Source: Adiantum capillus-veneris
Lineage: Eukaryota; Streptophyta; Polypodiopsida; Polypodiales; Pteridaceae
Length of the DNA: 64,000 nucleotides
Assembly (NCBI GenBank): GCA_014529385.2
Contig: CM043961.1
Span: 15,022,478 to 15,086,477 of the forward strand
Reading direction: 5' to 3'
The translations under genes were made by a program, and so were the position numbers. This document shows positions 55,535 to 64,000 of the stretch, piece by piece. The notes under the pieces were generated by a model. That model did no database searches. It saw nothing but the letters and a program-made list of their open reading frames with translations, and had not been told where the DNA came from. Each line of letters begins with the position of its first letter. Positions within the stretch are counted from its first letter, which is position 1.

Positions 55535-55558
55535 ATCCTCTGTGGGGGCACCACAAGA
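55535..55558 (-). promoter_or_regulatory. Probable gypsy A primer binding site
   Basis: Immediately inside the 5' LTR end (TTTCCA, minus strand), five bases on, comes TGGTGCCCCCACAGAGGATC. TGG at the start and the position suit a primer site. The matching tRNA is not identified. Confidence 0.45.
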
Positions 55559-57150
55559 TGGAAAGGGGGAAATGGGAAAACCACCAACACACAATATAAA
55601 TGCCTCTATAGCCCAGTGATCTCACAACACCCATATCCCCTAGTAAACACACACCTAGACTCCCTATCTGTTGCAAAAATTCGACCACAAAGCACGTGCT
55701 CTATTATCTCGACCTTTGAGCATAACACCATTTAATCAACCACATACACAACACACCCACACAAACTTGATAGGAAGAGAGAGCTTGGAGATAGTGAATC
55801 GAACACCAGAGAGATAATGGCTATCGTCGTGGTGACATGTATACAATATCTGATATTTTCTCCCCTCAGCGACCATCAACCTATCAACCAGCTACTGTCC
55901 TCTTGGCTTGCGGATAGCACCCTCTTTCATGTAGTTAACGACTCCACCATTGATGGGCCTTCTCTCCTATGCGACCAAATCCCTGTGATCTTCGGCCCCC
56001 CTCGGTCAATCCTTCAAAAACTTGCCTTATGCAACCACCTGCCGCCTTCCAACCCGATTCTTCATGCAGTCGACAACTCGCCCTCTCTGGTCCTGCCCGT
56101 CCCTGCAACCGCCTCCTGTCCATGCCAACACTGGCGGCCTGCTCCTCATGCAAATTGTAGCGCCTGCTCACGCCATCACTCGCCAACCTTAAGCTGCACC
56201 CCCCTTTGGATACGGCAGCCCTTCCACCCCCTTTGGTCTTCAACTGCAAAACAATGCCTTCCTTGACTGTAGCCGGCCACCCTGTGCTCTCCAAAACAGC
56301 GCCACAACTGCAGTGCCTTCACCTTGCACTGCAGCCACCCCTGGAGGCCCTCTATGACCCTTCTTGGCCCTCTATAATCGGCAACCTGCCGCTCCGACAA
56401 AAAACAGCGACAGCCACCCTATATCGGGCTCCAGCCCATGTCCTCTTCTCAACTGCCTCTGTCGATGGTGCCACCACCCTCTAGCAGCCCCTGGCCCGCT
56501 CTGTGTAGCTCCTGGCCATGCTATCCCGCTTCAAGCCACAACTGGCCACTCTCCTCCTTCTCGGCTCCCTGGCCTGTACCGCCTTCAGCCCTCCTTGCCA
56601 AGGGCGGCTTCCCTCCCGTGCAAGGCCCAAGTGGCCTCCTCCTTCTCACCTCCTCTGCAGTTGCTCGCATGCCAACCTCCACCTGTCGACTTTCCATGTA
56701 GCGCTGCTCGTCAACTGCAGACAGACAGAAGTCCCTTTTTTTCTTTTTAAAAGCTCAAAGCCATACTTTTTTAAAACCTTGCTTGGCGATCGGTCCCACA
56801 CCGCTTCGAAAGAATTCTTCAACTCCATCTCAAGCACACACTTTGACTCTTTGAGTTCAACTCTCTTAGAAAAAAACTCTTAGCTTCCTTTCGCAACACC
56901 GAGCTTGAGCAACCATTGTGGATACATCATCACTTTCTGACGAGAAAACCCACCCTCCTTTAGCAACCTTAAGCTCGGACTAGGAAAACTTGAAGATACC
57001 CTTGGCCTGCTAAGTACCTCATCCGACATACATATTGGAAGAGCATATGGTTTCCGCTGCATCAAGTATCTCCTTAAGCACTTTGCAATCTGCTTGGGAA
57101 CCTCCATGTACAAGCTTTAGAGCTCTTCTTGGTCCGACCAAAACTGGGTG
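55559..57150 (-). repeat. Gypsy A 5' LTR
   Basis: It parallels 23,070-24,705 with scattered substitutions and small gaps. It ends near GACCAAAACTGGGTGCA, after which the two copies diverge. Confidence 0.75.
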
Positions 57151-57391
57151 CACCAGCGTCGTCTCCGCCATGCGCCCCCAGGCTCGCGCACGCAGCGCCC
57201 AAAAAATGGCTCGTTGTAGCCTGACGGAGAGAAGCTCCCTCATTCCCTTGTACACTTGCATAGAGGGCCATGATCGCGGACATATACTCCACCTCCGGTC
57301 TTTAGAGTTCTGCATATGGGGTCATCCGTCCACCACGTGGCGGTTGTTGGGGTGAATCGCCCTCCTTGGGTTGAAAAAACTCCCCCCAATA
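57151..57391. other. Unassigned fragment between two LTRs
   Basis: A GC-rich stretch has short minus-strand frames (for example EYMSAIMALYASVQGNEG) which I cannot assign. It lies between the gypsy A 5' LTR and the gypsy C 3' LTR and ends in a G-run TTGGGGGGAG (minus strand). Confidence 0.4.
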
Positions 57392-57742
57392 TGTTAGAAA
57401 AAACGGGTGTAGTCGCCTTCAAAATGTAGCTTCCGTAGTGCATGTAGAGAGTAGAAGAAGACCTCACTCACTCTCTCACACAAAATACACAGTCACGGCA
57501 ATTGAGCTTAAAAGATGATTAATTCAAAAGTTGTCCTTAGGGTTACAAAAATTGGCTTTTATACCTCAGCCTTGGAGGTTCTAACTTATCAAAATTACCT
57601 CCTACTTTCTACTATGGGTTCAACTGATCCGCATATTCAATATATTACAATTTGGGAACGTGATTGAGTCTCAAAAAATATTTATAGTTGAGTTCTCAAT
57701 TAAACGATACAAAATGGGCTTTCAAGTGTTAAGTCATCAACA
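57392..57742 (-). repeat. Gypsy C 3' LTR
   Basis: It is 351 bases long, starting TGTTAG and ending CATCAACA on the plus strand, so the ends are TGTT and AACA. A purine tract (GCGAAGGGGGGGAG, minus strand) abuts it at 57,743-57,757, and a TATA box (GGTATAAAAGCC, minus strand) lies near 57,560. The partner LTR is outside the window. Confidence 0.75.
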
Positions 57743-58710
57743 CTCCCCCCCTTCGCGTTCATATCGTCCCTGACATGACGGGTCTTCATCTTTTGGATCT
57801 TTTGGCTGTTGTGTTTTGAGACTAGGAGTCTTATGTCATTTTTGTCAATGGAAACCCTATCGATTTAAAAGTTTTAGATATGACTCATATCTTATGTTTC
57901 CCATGGTCACTGTAGGGCCAAAGATTCTGTTGTCGTTAGTGAAAAATATGGTGTAGAAGGCTTTCTCAAATGCTTGCATGTGGTAACTTGGCAAGAACAT
58001 TAATCTTTGATAAAACAGGCTGCTTTGACAAATCATAAATCATTTTGGTGACGGTGTCACCCGTGGATAGTAATGTTGAGTCCGTTGCTTTGGATGGTGT
58101 GAACGCTTCGAGGCAAGACAGGAGGGTCTTGCATATTTTTTTTATCATCACACACATCAGGTCAGGATAGCCAATGAAAATCTAAATGGTGTCCTTTAGG
58201 GTTTTCACCGTTCAATTGAGGCTTTTCCAGTTCTTGGATCCCTTCTTGTTTCTTTGATGTTGGATCTTTTACCCAAAACTTTTCTAGACATTTTTCAACT
58301 ATATCCCACATATTTGGTCTTATTTGGTGAAGCTCTGCTAGCGTAAAAGTGCAAGTTATAGGCGTAGACAATATGTCTATCATCCCTTTAGAGTCCATAG
58401 CCTTCCTTGATGAGAGTCTTTGTGATGGCACCGCCTTCACATTGGCCCTTGGCTTCATACTCTCCCATGTATGAGGGTAAGGTTCTCAAAGATTGAGGTT
58501 GACTCTCTAAAGATCATAATGATCCTCTATCCCCCCAATATAAGTGAATATCTAGATCTACTTGAGATCCTGCCTCAAACTCCTCAATAAGTGGAATAAA
58601 TACATCCCTACCCTTACTGGTTTGGTTAGCTATCTGGCTCAACCCATTTGCCTTGTTTACTTCTCATATTTGTCTCCAAAGCTCGTCTAAGCCATCATCC
58701 TCTCTATAGG
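57743..58710 (-). pseudogene. Gypsy C interior, left part
   Basis: The frame at 58,162-58,458 has TFTLAELHQIRPNMWDIVEK, a type of segment found between gag and protease in gypsy elements. The frame at 57,966-58,157 is unassigned. No protease, RT or integrase is recognisable before the purine tract, so pol has been lost. On the minus strand this is the continuation of the gag pieces at 62,970-64,000, interrupted by gypsy B. Confidence 0.5.
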
Positions 58711-58715
58711 CCTCT

Positions 58716-58866
58716 TGTCAGGACACCGGCAAGGCAGGACTAGATAAGGCAGGGCCGGGCTAGGCGGTTTGGAATGGGGAGTCCAACTAGGGCAAAGGCC
58801 AAGGGCATGCCTATATAAGGGTGGTTGGGTGGAGGACTCTCAAGCTCTAGTCACCCTTGTCTTACA
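58716..58866 (+). repeat. Gypsy B 5' LTR
   Basis: It contains a TATA box (CTATATAAGG, 58,811). It is unusually short for a gypsy LTR. About a dozen differences from the 3' LTR indicate age. Confidence 0.92.
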
Positions 58867-58867
58867 T

Positions 58868-58879
58868 TGGTATCAAAGC
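58868..58879 (+). promoter_or_regulatory. Gypsy B primer binding site
   Basis: TGGTATCAAAGC follows the LTR by one base; it is the tRNA-iMet primer site with one change from TGGTATCAGAGC. Confidence 0.88.
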
Positions 58880-59667
58880 ATGGTCTATTTTGGGCATGAG
58901 GGCGTGGAGCTTTTTGCATGCTCCTCTCTTTGAGGGCGTGAAGAGCCGCCTGCTAAGGGGGACGACGAGGTCCCACTGTGTGAGAAGCGCCGCTTGTGCC
59001 GGGAGGGAGGCGACCTCGACCTCCGGCAAACATTGTGTGGCTTAGCCTGGCGGATGTGGACTGCCTTGGGGAGCATTTTACGTCACTGGGGTGACACTTA
59101 GAACGCAACGCGCGGGGAGTTCTCTCTCTCCCTCGCCCTCGCGGCACTGCCGTGGTCGCCATAGCCGACTACAGAAGTTTTATTTCACATACAAGGCGCT
59201 CAAAGGCTTTGGCCTTGGGCAATTCATCCAAAAAAACCTCAAGCTAGGGGACGTGCCCACCCGGGCACACACCCCATACCCAAGCCAGGGTGTTCGAAGG
59301 TGTTGGCAAGGCCAAAATCCGACACAAGCATAGGCAAGGGCCCACCGAATTCTAGGTAACCTGTCCGAATGACAGAAATTGCAGAAGTTGATCGAAGTTA
59401 AAGTTTGACGGAGTTTAAGTTTCGAAAGAATATGGTCTATTGCAATTTCTTCCTTCGAGAGGATTCAGGCATCAACGACGTTTTAAGCAGTACAAATTTT
59501 TGGCGTCATCGTCAAGCATAGTTGATTCAACTATCAAGAGCTTGCGGAGTTCCATATATGGCGGACTACCATCAATTTAGACGGAGTTAGCACGGCTACT
59601 CTTCTTTGCAAGTGCTCCCAATATTAGGTTTATTTTCTGAGTACTTCTTTCGCCGCACTGTGTAGCC

Positions 59668-60615
59668 ATGGATTCGGATATCAATATGACATTCGATTTT
59701 GAGCAAAGTACTCCTGATCCTACCAATGATGGCCCGCGGCCGGATCCTCTCAAGGAGAGTAACCGTGACGCTATGGCAGGAGAAGATACTTATGAGTTGC
59801 TCGATATTCAAGAATTTCGTGCACTTCAGACACGCATGACCGTCATGGATGAAAATTTTAAAGCTTTAAATGAAAATGTTATGAAACTTTCCACATTAGT
59901 AATTCAATTAATGCATCAACAGTCTAAGAGTCCTGCTGACATCCACATGCATGAGCACGTTGGCACACAGGGGCAAGGCCCAATTCATGATACGTTGCAT
60001 ACTCTCACTACCAAGGAGGTGGATGACTTGTTAAAGAACTTTAAACCACCAGTCTTTAAGGGCGAAGACCGAGACCGCAATAAGGATGCAGTGAACATCT
60101 TTCTCAGCAAATGGGATGGAATTCACGCCTTAAGGCGTACTCCGGATGCAGTTAGAGCTTTGCAGACGAGCTTAACTCTAGAAGGAAAGGCCTACAAATG
60201 GTGGATGTCTCTCAAGGAGAAGAACATCATACCACAGAGTTGGGCAGCCTTTGAAGCAATGTTTAGCAAGGAATTTTTGCCTACTAATGAGGCCGATCGG
60301 AATTGGACGGCTTGGGACACATGTTCCATGCGCCAATACCCATCACTCCTTGAATATATCTCTCACTATTGGGACGTTATCCTCAAGTTGGAAGGCTTGG
60401 ATACCTTTCAACAATTATGAGGGTTCATACGAGGTCTCACACCTGAGCTTAAGAAGTATGTCAAGACCCAAGACCCTAAAACACTTGAGGAAGCCATAGT
60501 GAAAGCACATATTCACGATGACCCTGATGAGAAGAAATTACATAATAGTAATGTTCCTGCTAGTATACACGGTAATACACGCACGCAGTATGGGCACAAT
60601 AAGGAAAATTTCTAG
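59668..60615 (+). pseudogene. Gypsy B gag
   Basis: Starting MDSDINMTFDFEQSTPDPT, the frame has a coiled-coil-like stretch (about residues 50-90). The gag core follows with FKPPVFKGEDRDRNKDAVN, WDGIHALRRTPDAVRALQTS, AYKWWMSLK and WAAFEAMFSKEFLP, typical of chromovirus gag. A TGA at 60,418 interrupts it, after which the same frame continues with GFIRGLTPELKKYV and LEEAIVKAHI to about 60,615. The first methionine is about 800 bases inside the LTR. Confidence 0.88.
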
Positions 60616-61490
60616 TTGCTAATTCAAATGCATCTAAAAAACCCAAGGGGTCCAGAGGTCCTCTTTTTCCTGAGGATTTTGATAAAGCCAAGAAAGAGAG
60701 GTTATGTTTTCAATGTTTAGGGAGAGGTCATGGCAAAATGGATTGTCCCAAGGAGAAATCTGCTTCTCAGGGGAAGGAGAAAGCAGTGCACATGGTGCAA
60801 CTACTTCCTCTTGAGTCTTCCTCAAAATTCTCCACAATGGAAGTAACACACACTGAGGTGATGCATGGATGTTGTCTCATAGCTTCCATGTGGCAACAAA
60901 CCTTTGGACCACATGAGTTAGTACGTATGCATGGATATCTGCAAGGGCACAAGGTATGCATCTTGGTAGATGACGGTGCTACTCACAATTTCATCAATTA
61001 TGGATTGGTGAAAAAGCTCAAACTGCCTCAAACTCCGAGTACCCACTGCTACAAGGTAGCAATGATGAATGGACATGATACTAAAATATGGGATACTCAA
61101 TGCCGAGCTGTTCCATTAGAAGTACAAGAGTACTCTACTTGTTTGGATTTTCAGGTTATGAACATGGAAGGGCTGATGTGGTTCTGGGTAGGGAGTGGTT
61201 GCATAGCCTAGGACCATCACTGAAGCGTAGCTATGAGCACAACAGCTTGATGTTTGAATCCCGTGGCGCACATGTGTCGTCGTTAGGAGAAAAGGATATA
61301 CCTTCATCACCACTAATTTGTACCGCAGAGCTTATGCAGCTCGTTTCTGATAATGAAATAGATCAAGTTTTCTTGTGTTACTCACTGTCTCATTTTCTTT
61401 CTAACATTGAGTCAGTTGAACATTCCTCAACGCCGCATGCTTCTCTCTCCTCTATTCCACCAATTGTTAATTCTAAATAAGCAAATGTTT
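60616..61490 (+). pseudogene. Gypsy B zinc knuckle and aspartic protease
   Basis: After a frameshift near 60,610 comes the CCHC knuckle CFQCLGRGHGKMDC, then the protease with VCILVDDGATHNFINYGLVK (active site D-D-G in place of D-S/T-G) near 60,955. A shift near 61,185 leads to ADVVLGREWLHSLGPSL and SLMFESRGAHV. This is the usual gag-protease joint. The changed active-site residue may be decay or natural variation. Confidence 0.85.
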
Positions 61491-62435
61491 CTAGTCAATT
61501 ACAACAATTATTAAAGGAATTCCAAGATGTATTTCCTAATGACTTGCCACTGGGATTACCGCCAACACGTTCAGTGCAACATAGCATTGACGTGGCTGCA
61601 GGTTGTAAACCTGTTAGTAAACCACCTAATCGTATGAGTTACTCAGAGGCTGCTGAGGTGGAACGTAGCTTGCTGACTACCTTAGTAGAGGGTTTATACA
61701 ACCCAGTTCTTCACCATGGGCTTTGCCTATCCTTTTAGTGAAGAAAAAGGACGGCAGTATGCGCATGTGCGTAGACTACCGGGGCTTAAATGCAATTACG
61801 GTTAAGAACAAATACCCATTGCCAAGAGTAGATGAGTTATTTGACAAGCTAACTCATGCTCGCATTTTGTCAAAAATTGACATGCGGTCAAGATATCACC
61901 AAGTCTGGCCATATTCGGCTTGCCGATATACCTAACACTGCCTTCCGAACATGGTTTGGACACTACGAGTTTTTGGTGATGCCCTTTGGGTTAACCAATG
62001 CGCCCACAACATTCATGACACTTATGGATAGTGTCTTGAAGCCATATTTGGGCAAATTTGTCATTTTTTTCCTCGATGACATCGTAGTCTATAGTGCTTC
62101 TGAAGAAGAGCACTTACAACATCTCAAACAGGTGTTTGATTTATTACATACAAACAAGTTATATACCAAGGAATTTAAATGTGATTTTTTAAAAGATAAA
62201 ATTCATTATTTAGGGCATGTTATTTCAGCTCATGGCCTATATATGGATCAATCCAAAGTGGATACCGTCAGAAAATGGCCTCCTCCTAAAAATCTGGAAG
62301 AATTATAGATATTTTTAGGATTTGCAGGTTTTTACCAAAGGTTCGTTAAAAACTATGCTCAAATTGCTATTCCTATGATGGATAAACTTAAAGGCAAAGG
62401 AAAAGCTTTTCAGTGGGGATCCGCTCAACAGCACT
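61491..62435 (+). pseudogene. Gypsy B reverse transcriptase
   Basis: LLKEFQDVFPNDLPLGLPPT opens the domain, followed by [56 protein letters not shown] and the catalytic box FFLDDIVVYSASEEEHLQH. LGHVISAHGLYMDQSKVDTV and FLGFAGFYQRFVKNYA complete it. Frameshifts lie near 61,705 and 61,905 and a TAG near 62,306. It ends at KGKAFQWGSAQQ, exactly where the RNase H should begin. Confidence 0.9.
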
Positions 62436-62730
62436 ATCTCCCCGATATTATGGGCCTTTCAAAATACTCAAGTGAGTTGGTGATTGTGCCTACAAACTAT
62501 TACTACCTTCACATTCTCGCATTCATTCGGTGTTTCATGTAAGCCGTCTACGAAAGCGGTTACATGGGGACGACAATGGCATTGACCAACAGGTTTTGGT
62601 TGATTACATTGAACCTCCTACCTTACCGCATGAACCTGAACATGTTCTGGATTATCACGAGCTACGTACACGTCATCACGTACGACAACAAGCCTTATCA
62701 AGTGGAAAGACTGACCTGAAGAAGGTGTGA
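62436..62730 (+). pseudogene. Gypsy B integrase C-terminal end (chromodomain region)
   Basis: RYYGPFKILK, then VGDCAYKLLLPSHSRIHSVF and HVSRLRKRLHGDDNG form the conserved end of gypsy integrases. It is followed by a diverged chromodomain-like tail with HEPEHVLDYHELRTRHHVRQ. It joins the RT directly, so about 2 kb of RNase H and integrase core were lost. One stop lies after KILK. Confidence 0.82.
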
Positions 62731-62794
62731 CTTGAGAAAACATTAGTATTCTTAAGAAGAAGTTTCCCACTTTTGTTTTCGAGGAGGAAAACTC

Positions 62795-62811
62795 TTCTTA
62801 AGGGGGGAGTA
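62795..62811 (+). promoter_or_regulatory. Gypsy B polypurine tract
   Basis: CTTAAGGGGGGAGTAA lies directly before the 3' LTR and would prime plus-strand synthesis. Confidence 0.88.
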
Positions 62812-62812
62812 A

Positions 62813-62964
62813 TGTCAGGACACTGGCAAGGCCAGACTAGATAAGGCAGGGCCGGGATAGGCGGTGTGGAACGGGGAGTCCAACTAGGACAAAGGGCCAA
62901 GGGCATGCCTATATAAGGGTGGTTGGGTGAAGGACTCTCAGGCTCTAGTCACCCCTGTCTTACA
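62813..62964 (+). repeat. Gypsy B 3' LTR
   Basis: It is the partner of 58,716-58,866, with a TATA box at about 62,909. CCTCT follows. Confidence 0.92.
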
Positions 62965-62969
62965 CCTCT

Positions 62970-64000
62970 AGTATCATAGGATGGAAAGCCTTAGATGCAT
63001 GATCTGTGGTATTCCTCACAATCCTTGGCTTTTCTAATTCAATTGTGGGATTCTCAATCATTTTTGTTCCTGGTTTTGGTTAGTTTGAAGCTGAGCTCAA
63101 TAGGCTTTCATAAGTCCAGAGGTTCATTCACCTTTTCAACTAATACAGATTTTCCTGAACTTGCACTCTTTGGTCTCCTTTTCTCATAAGGTTCTCTAGT
63201 CTCTAGAATTTCCAACTCAGGATCAGATTGATTTTGTAATCTCTCTAATCTGTCCCTGGTTTGTTTTAACTCCTCCACTAGGACTATTTGTTCACGTTCC
63301 TTCCTAGCTTTCATGTGTGCCTTCCTAGCCTTCCAAGTGTTTCATTGACTCTTTAGTTCATAACAAGGCGCATCTGTTTTGGGTTCCTCAATTATTGGTT
63401 CTTTCATTTATTTTTGAGATGTGCCCTTGTGACAACCTGTATAGGTATCACCGTTTCATTTTCAAAACCGCTACTTGACGGCATTGCCCTCAGTATGTTT
63501 AAAGTTTTTTTCACTGTTTTTATTTGGGTTTTTTGGATAGTCACTAATAAAATGAGTAATGTCGTAATCTGGTCAGTATACATTTACTCTAATGATCTCT
63601 ATATGATGACAATCTTTCATAAGGTGTTCACCACCATACTTGTAGCACGGTCCTAAAGGTTGGTGTGGCACTCTTGGAGCTGCTATCTTTTGTTGATAGT
63701 AGGCAGGCCTTTTTCTTGTTAACCGAGCGTTGGCTATGAACATCAATGTGCGTTCATCCAAAATGTATTTACCTTCTCATGTAGCATGAGATTATTTTGG
63801 TGGTCCAACATTCCCAATCATGCTCCAAGGTTCCGGTTCTTTCGGCTCTTCGAGTGGATAGTCTATTGAACTAGCCCCGTATTCACTTGGCTCTTTGTAA
63901 TACATAGGCACATGAATAAGGCTTGTCCCTCCAATTCCTCTTGTTTTTGCTCGGTGAAGTCTATATTTTGAAAGGAAGTAGCCTTGAGATATAGATCCCA
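62970..64000 (-). pseudogene. Gypsy C gag, right part
   Basis: The frame at 63,761-63,573 contains DERTLMFIANARLTRKRPAY and CYKYGGEHLMKDC, a zinc knuckle with the second cysteine changed to tyrosine. Further on, 63,314-63,108 is a charged, coiled-coil-like stretch (VLVEELKQTRDRLERLQNQS). Many stops occur. The element continues beyond the window's right edge, where its 5' LTR should lie. Confidence 0.6.

Larger units (their letters stand above)
23070..57150 (-). mobile_element. Gypsy A, gag-only LTR element, outer shell of the nest
   Basis: Direct repeats at 23,070-24,705 and 55,559-57,150 share almost the whole ~1.6 kb and lie in the same orientation. Between them, on the minus strand, a gag follows the right-hand repeat, is interrupted by the TTAA-flanked element, and resumes at 25.6-25.1 kb. 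No protease, RT or integrase follows before the left repeat, so this is a gag-only derivative that would rely on enzymes from elsewhere. The inner ends of the LTRs (TTTCCA) are clear. The outer ends and the target duplication are not, because flanking sequence differs and an extra fragment lies at 24.7-25.1 kb. Confidence 0.75.
58716..62964 (+). mobile_element. Gypsy B, chromovirus-like deletion derivative
   Basis: LTRs of 151-152 bp (58,716-58,866 and 62,813-62,964) begin TGTCAGGACAC and end CTTACA. CCTCT flanks both sides (58,711-58,715 and 62,965-62,969). The order gag, protease, RT, then the C-terminal end of integrase is seen on the plus strand. RNase H and the integrase core are missing because of an internal deletion near 62,435. 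Several frameshifts are present. The total length is 4.25 kb. Confidence 0.92.

Noticed and set aside
1-64000. tRNA or rRNA genes
   Set aside because: The only tRNA-like matches are primer binding sites beside LTRs; no cloverleaf or rRNA core sequence was noticed by eye. A tRNAscan or Infernal run would be decisive.

Overview
This window reads as intergenic DNA from a large, repeat-rich land-plant genome. The evidence is plant-type CACTA (En/Spm) transposons with introns, several Ty3/gypsy lineages including a Tat-like one with a second RNase H, a Helitron carrying an RPA-like gene, tRNA-iMet primer sites, and many long (GA/CT)n and (TG)n microsatellites. One gypsy element encodes gag, protease and integrase of a type I associate with fungal (basidiomycete-like) elements; such elements are reported from seed-free land plants, so a fern, lycophyte or moss would fit, but the species cannot be fixed from sequence alone. 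I find no intact host gene, rRNA, tRNA or CRISPR array.

Layout: 1-2.2 kb is unassigned sequence with a probable LINE tail. 2.9-12.6 kb (minus strand) is a decayed autonomous Helitron of the Rep-helicase-endonuclease type, preceded by an RPA-like gene whose 3' half was tandemly duplicated. 12.8-15.9 kb holds short tandem and inverted repeats. 16,089-17,851 is a complete small non-autonomous LTR retrotransposon with a perfect 5-bp target duplication. 18.9-21.5 kb is a heavily mutated gypsy pol, with a related LTR-like stretch to its right.

23.07-57.15 kb is a nest at least five layers deep. The outermost layer is a gag-only gypsy (A) with ~1.6 kb LTRs. Its gag is split by a ~1.33 kb TIR element flanked by TTAA. 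That element is split at a TTA site by a 28.3 kb CACTA composite made of three partial copies in alternating orientation. The CACTA DUF4216 exon is split at ACGT by a 12 kb fungal-like gypsy. A truncated Tat-like gypsy lies between the 5' LTR and gag of that element. The CACTA 5' regions carry a captured fragment of a heavy-metal-associated (HMA) domain gene.

57.4-64 kb is a gypsy (C, minus strand) whose gag is split by a deletion-derivative chromovirus-like gypsy (B, plus strand) with 151-bp LTRs and a CCTCT target duplication.

The genes do not form a host pathway. Each set serves mobility: Rep/helicase/endonuclease/RPA for rolling-circle transposition, tnp2 plus a TNPA-like protein for CACTA cut-and-paste, and gag/pol for retrotransposition. 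Most are broken, but two TNPA-like genes look intact at 371 codons each.
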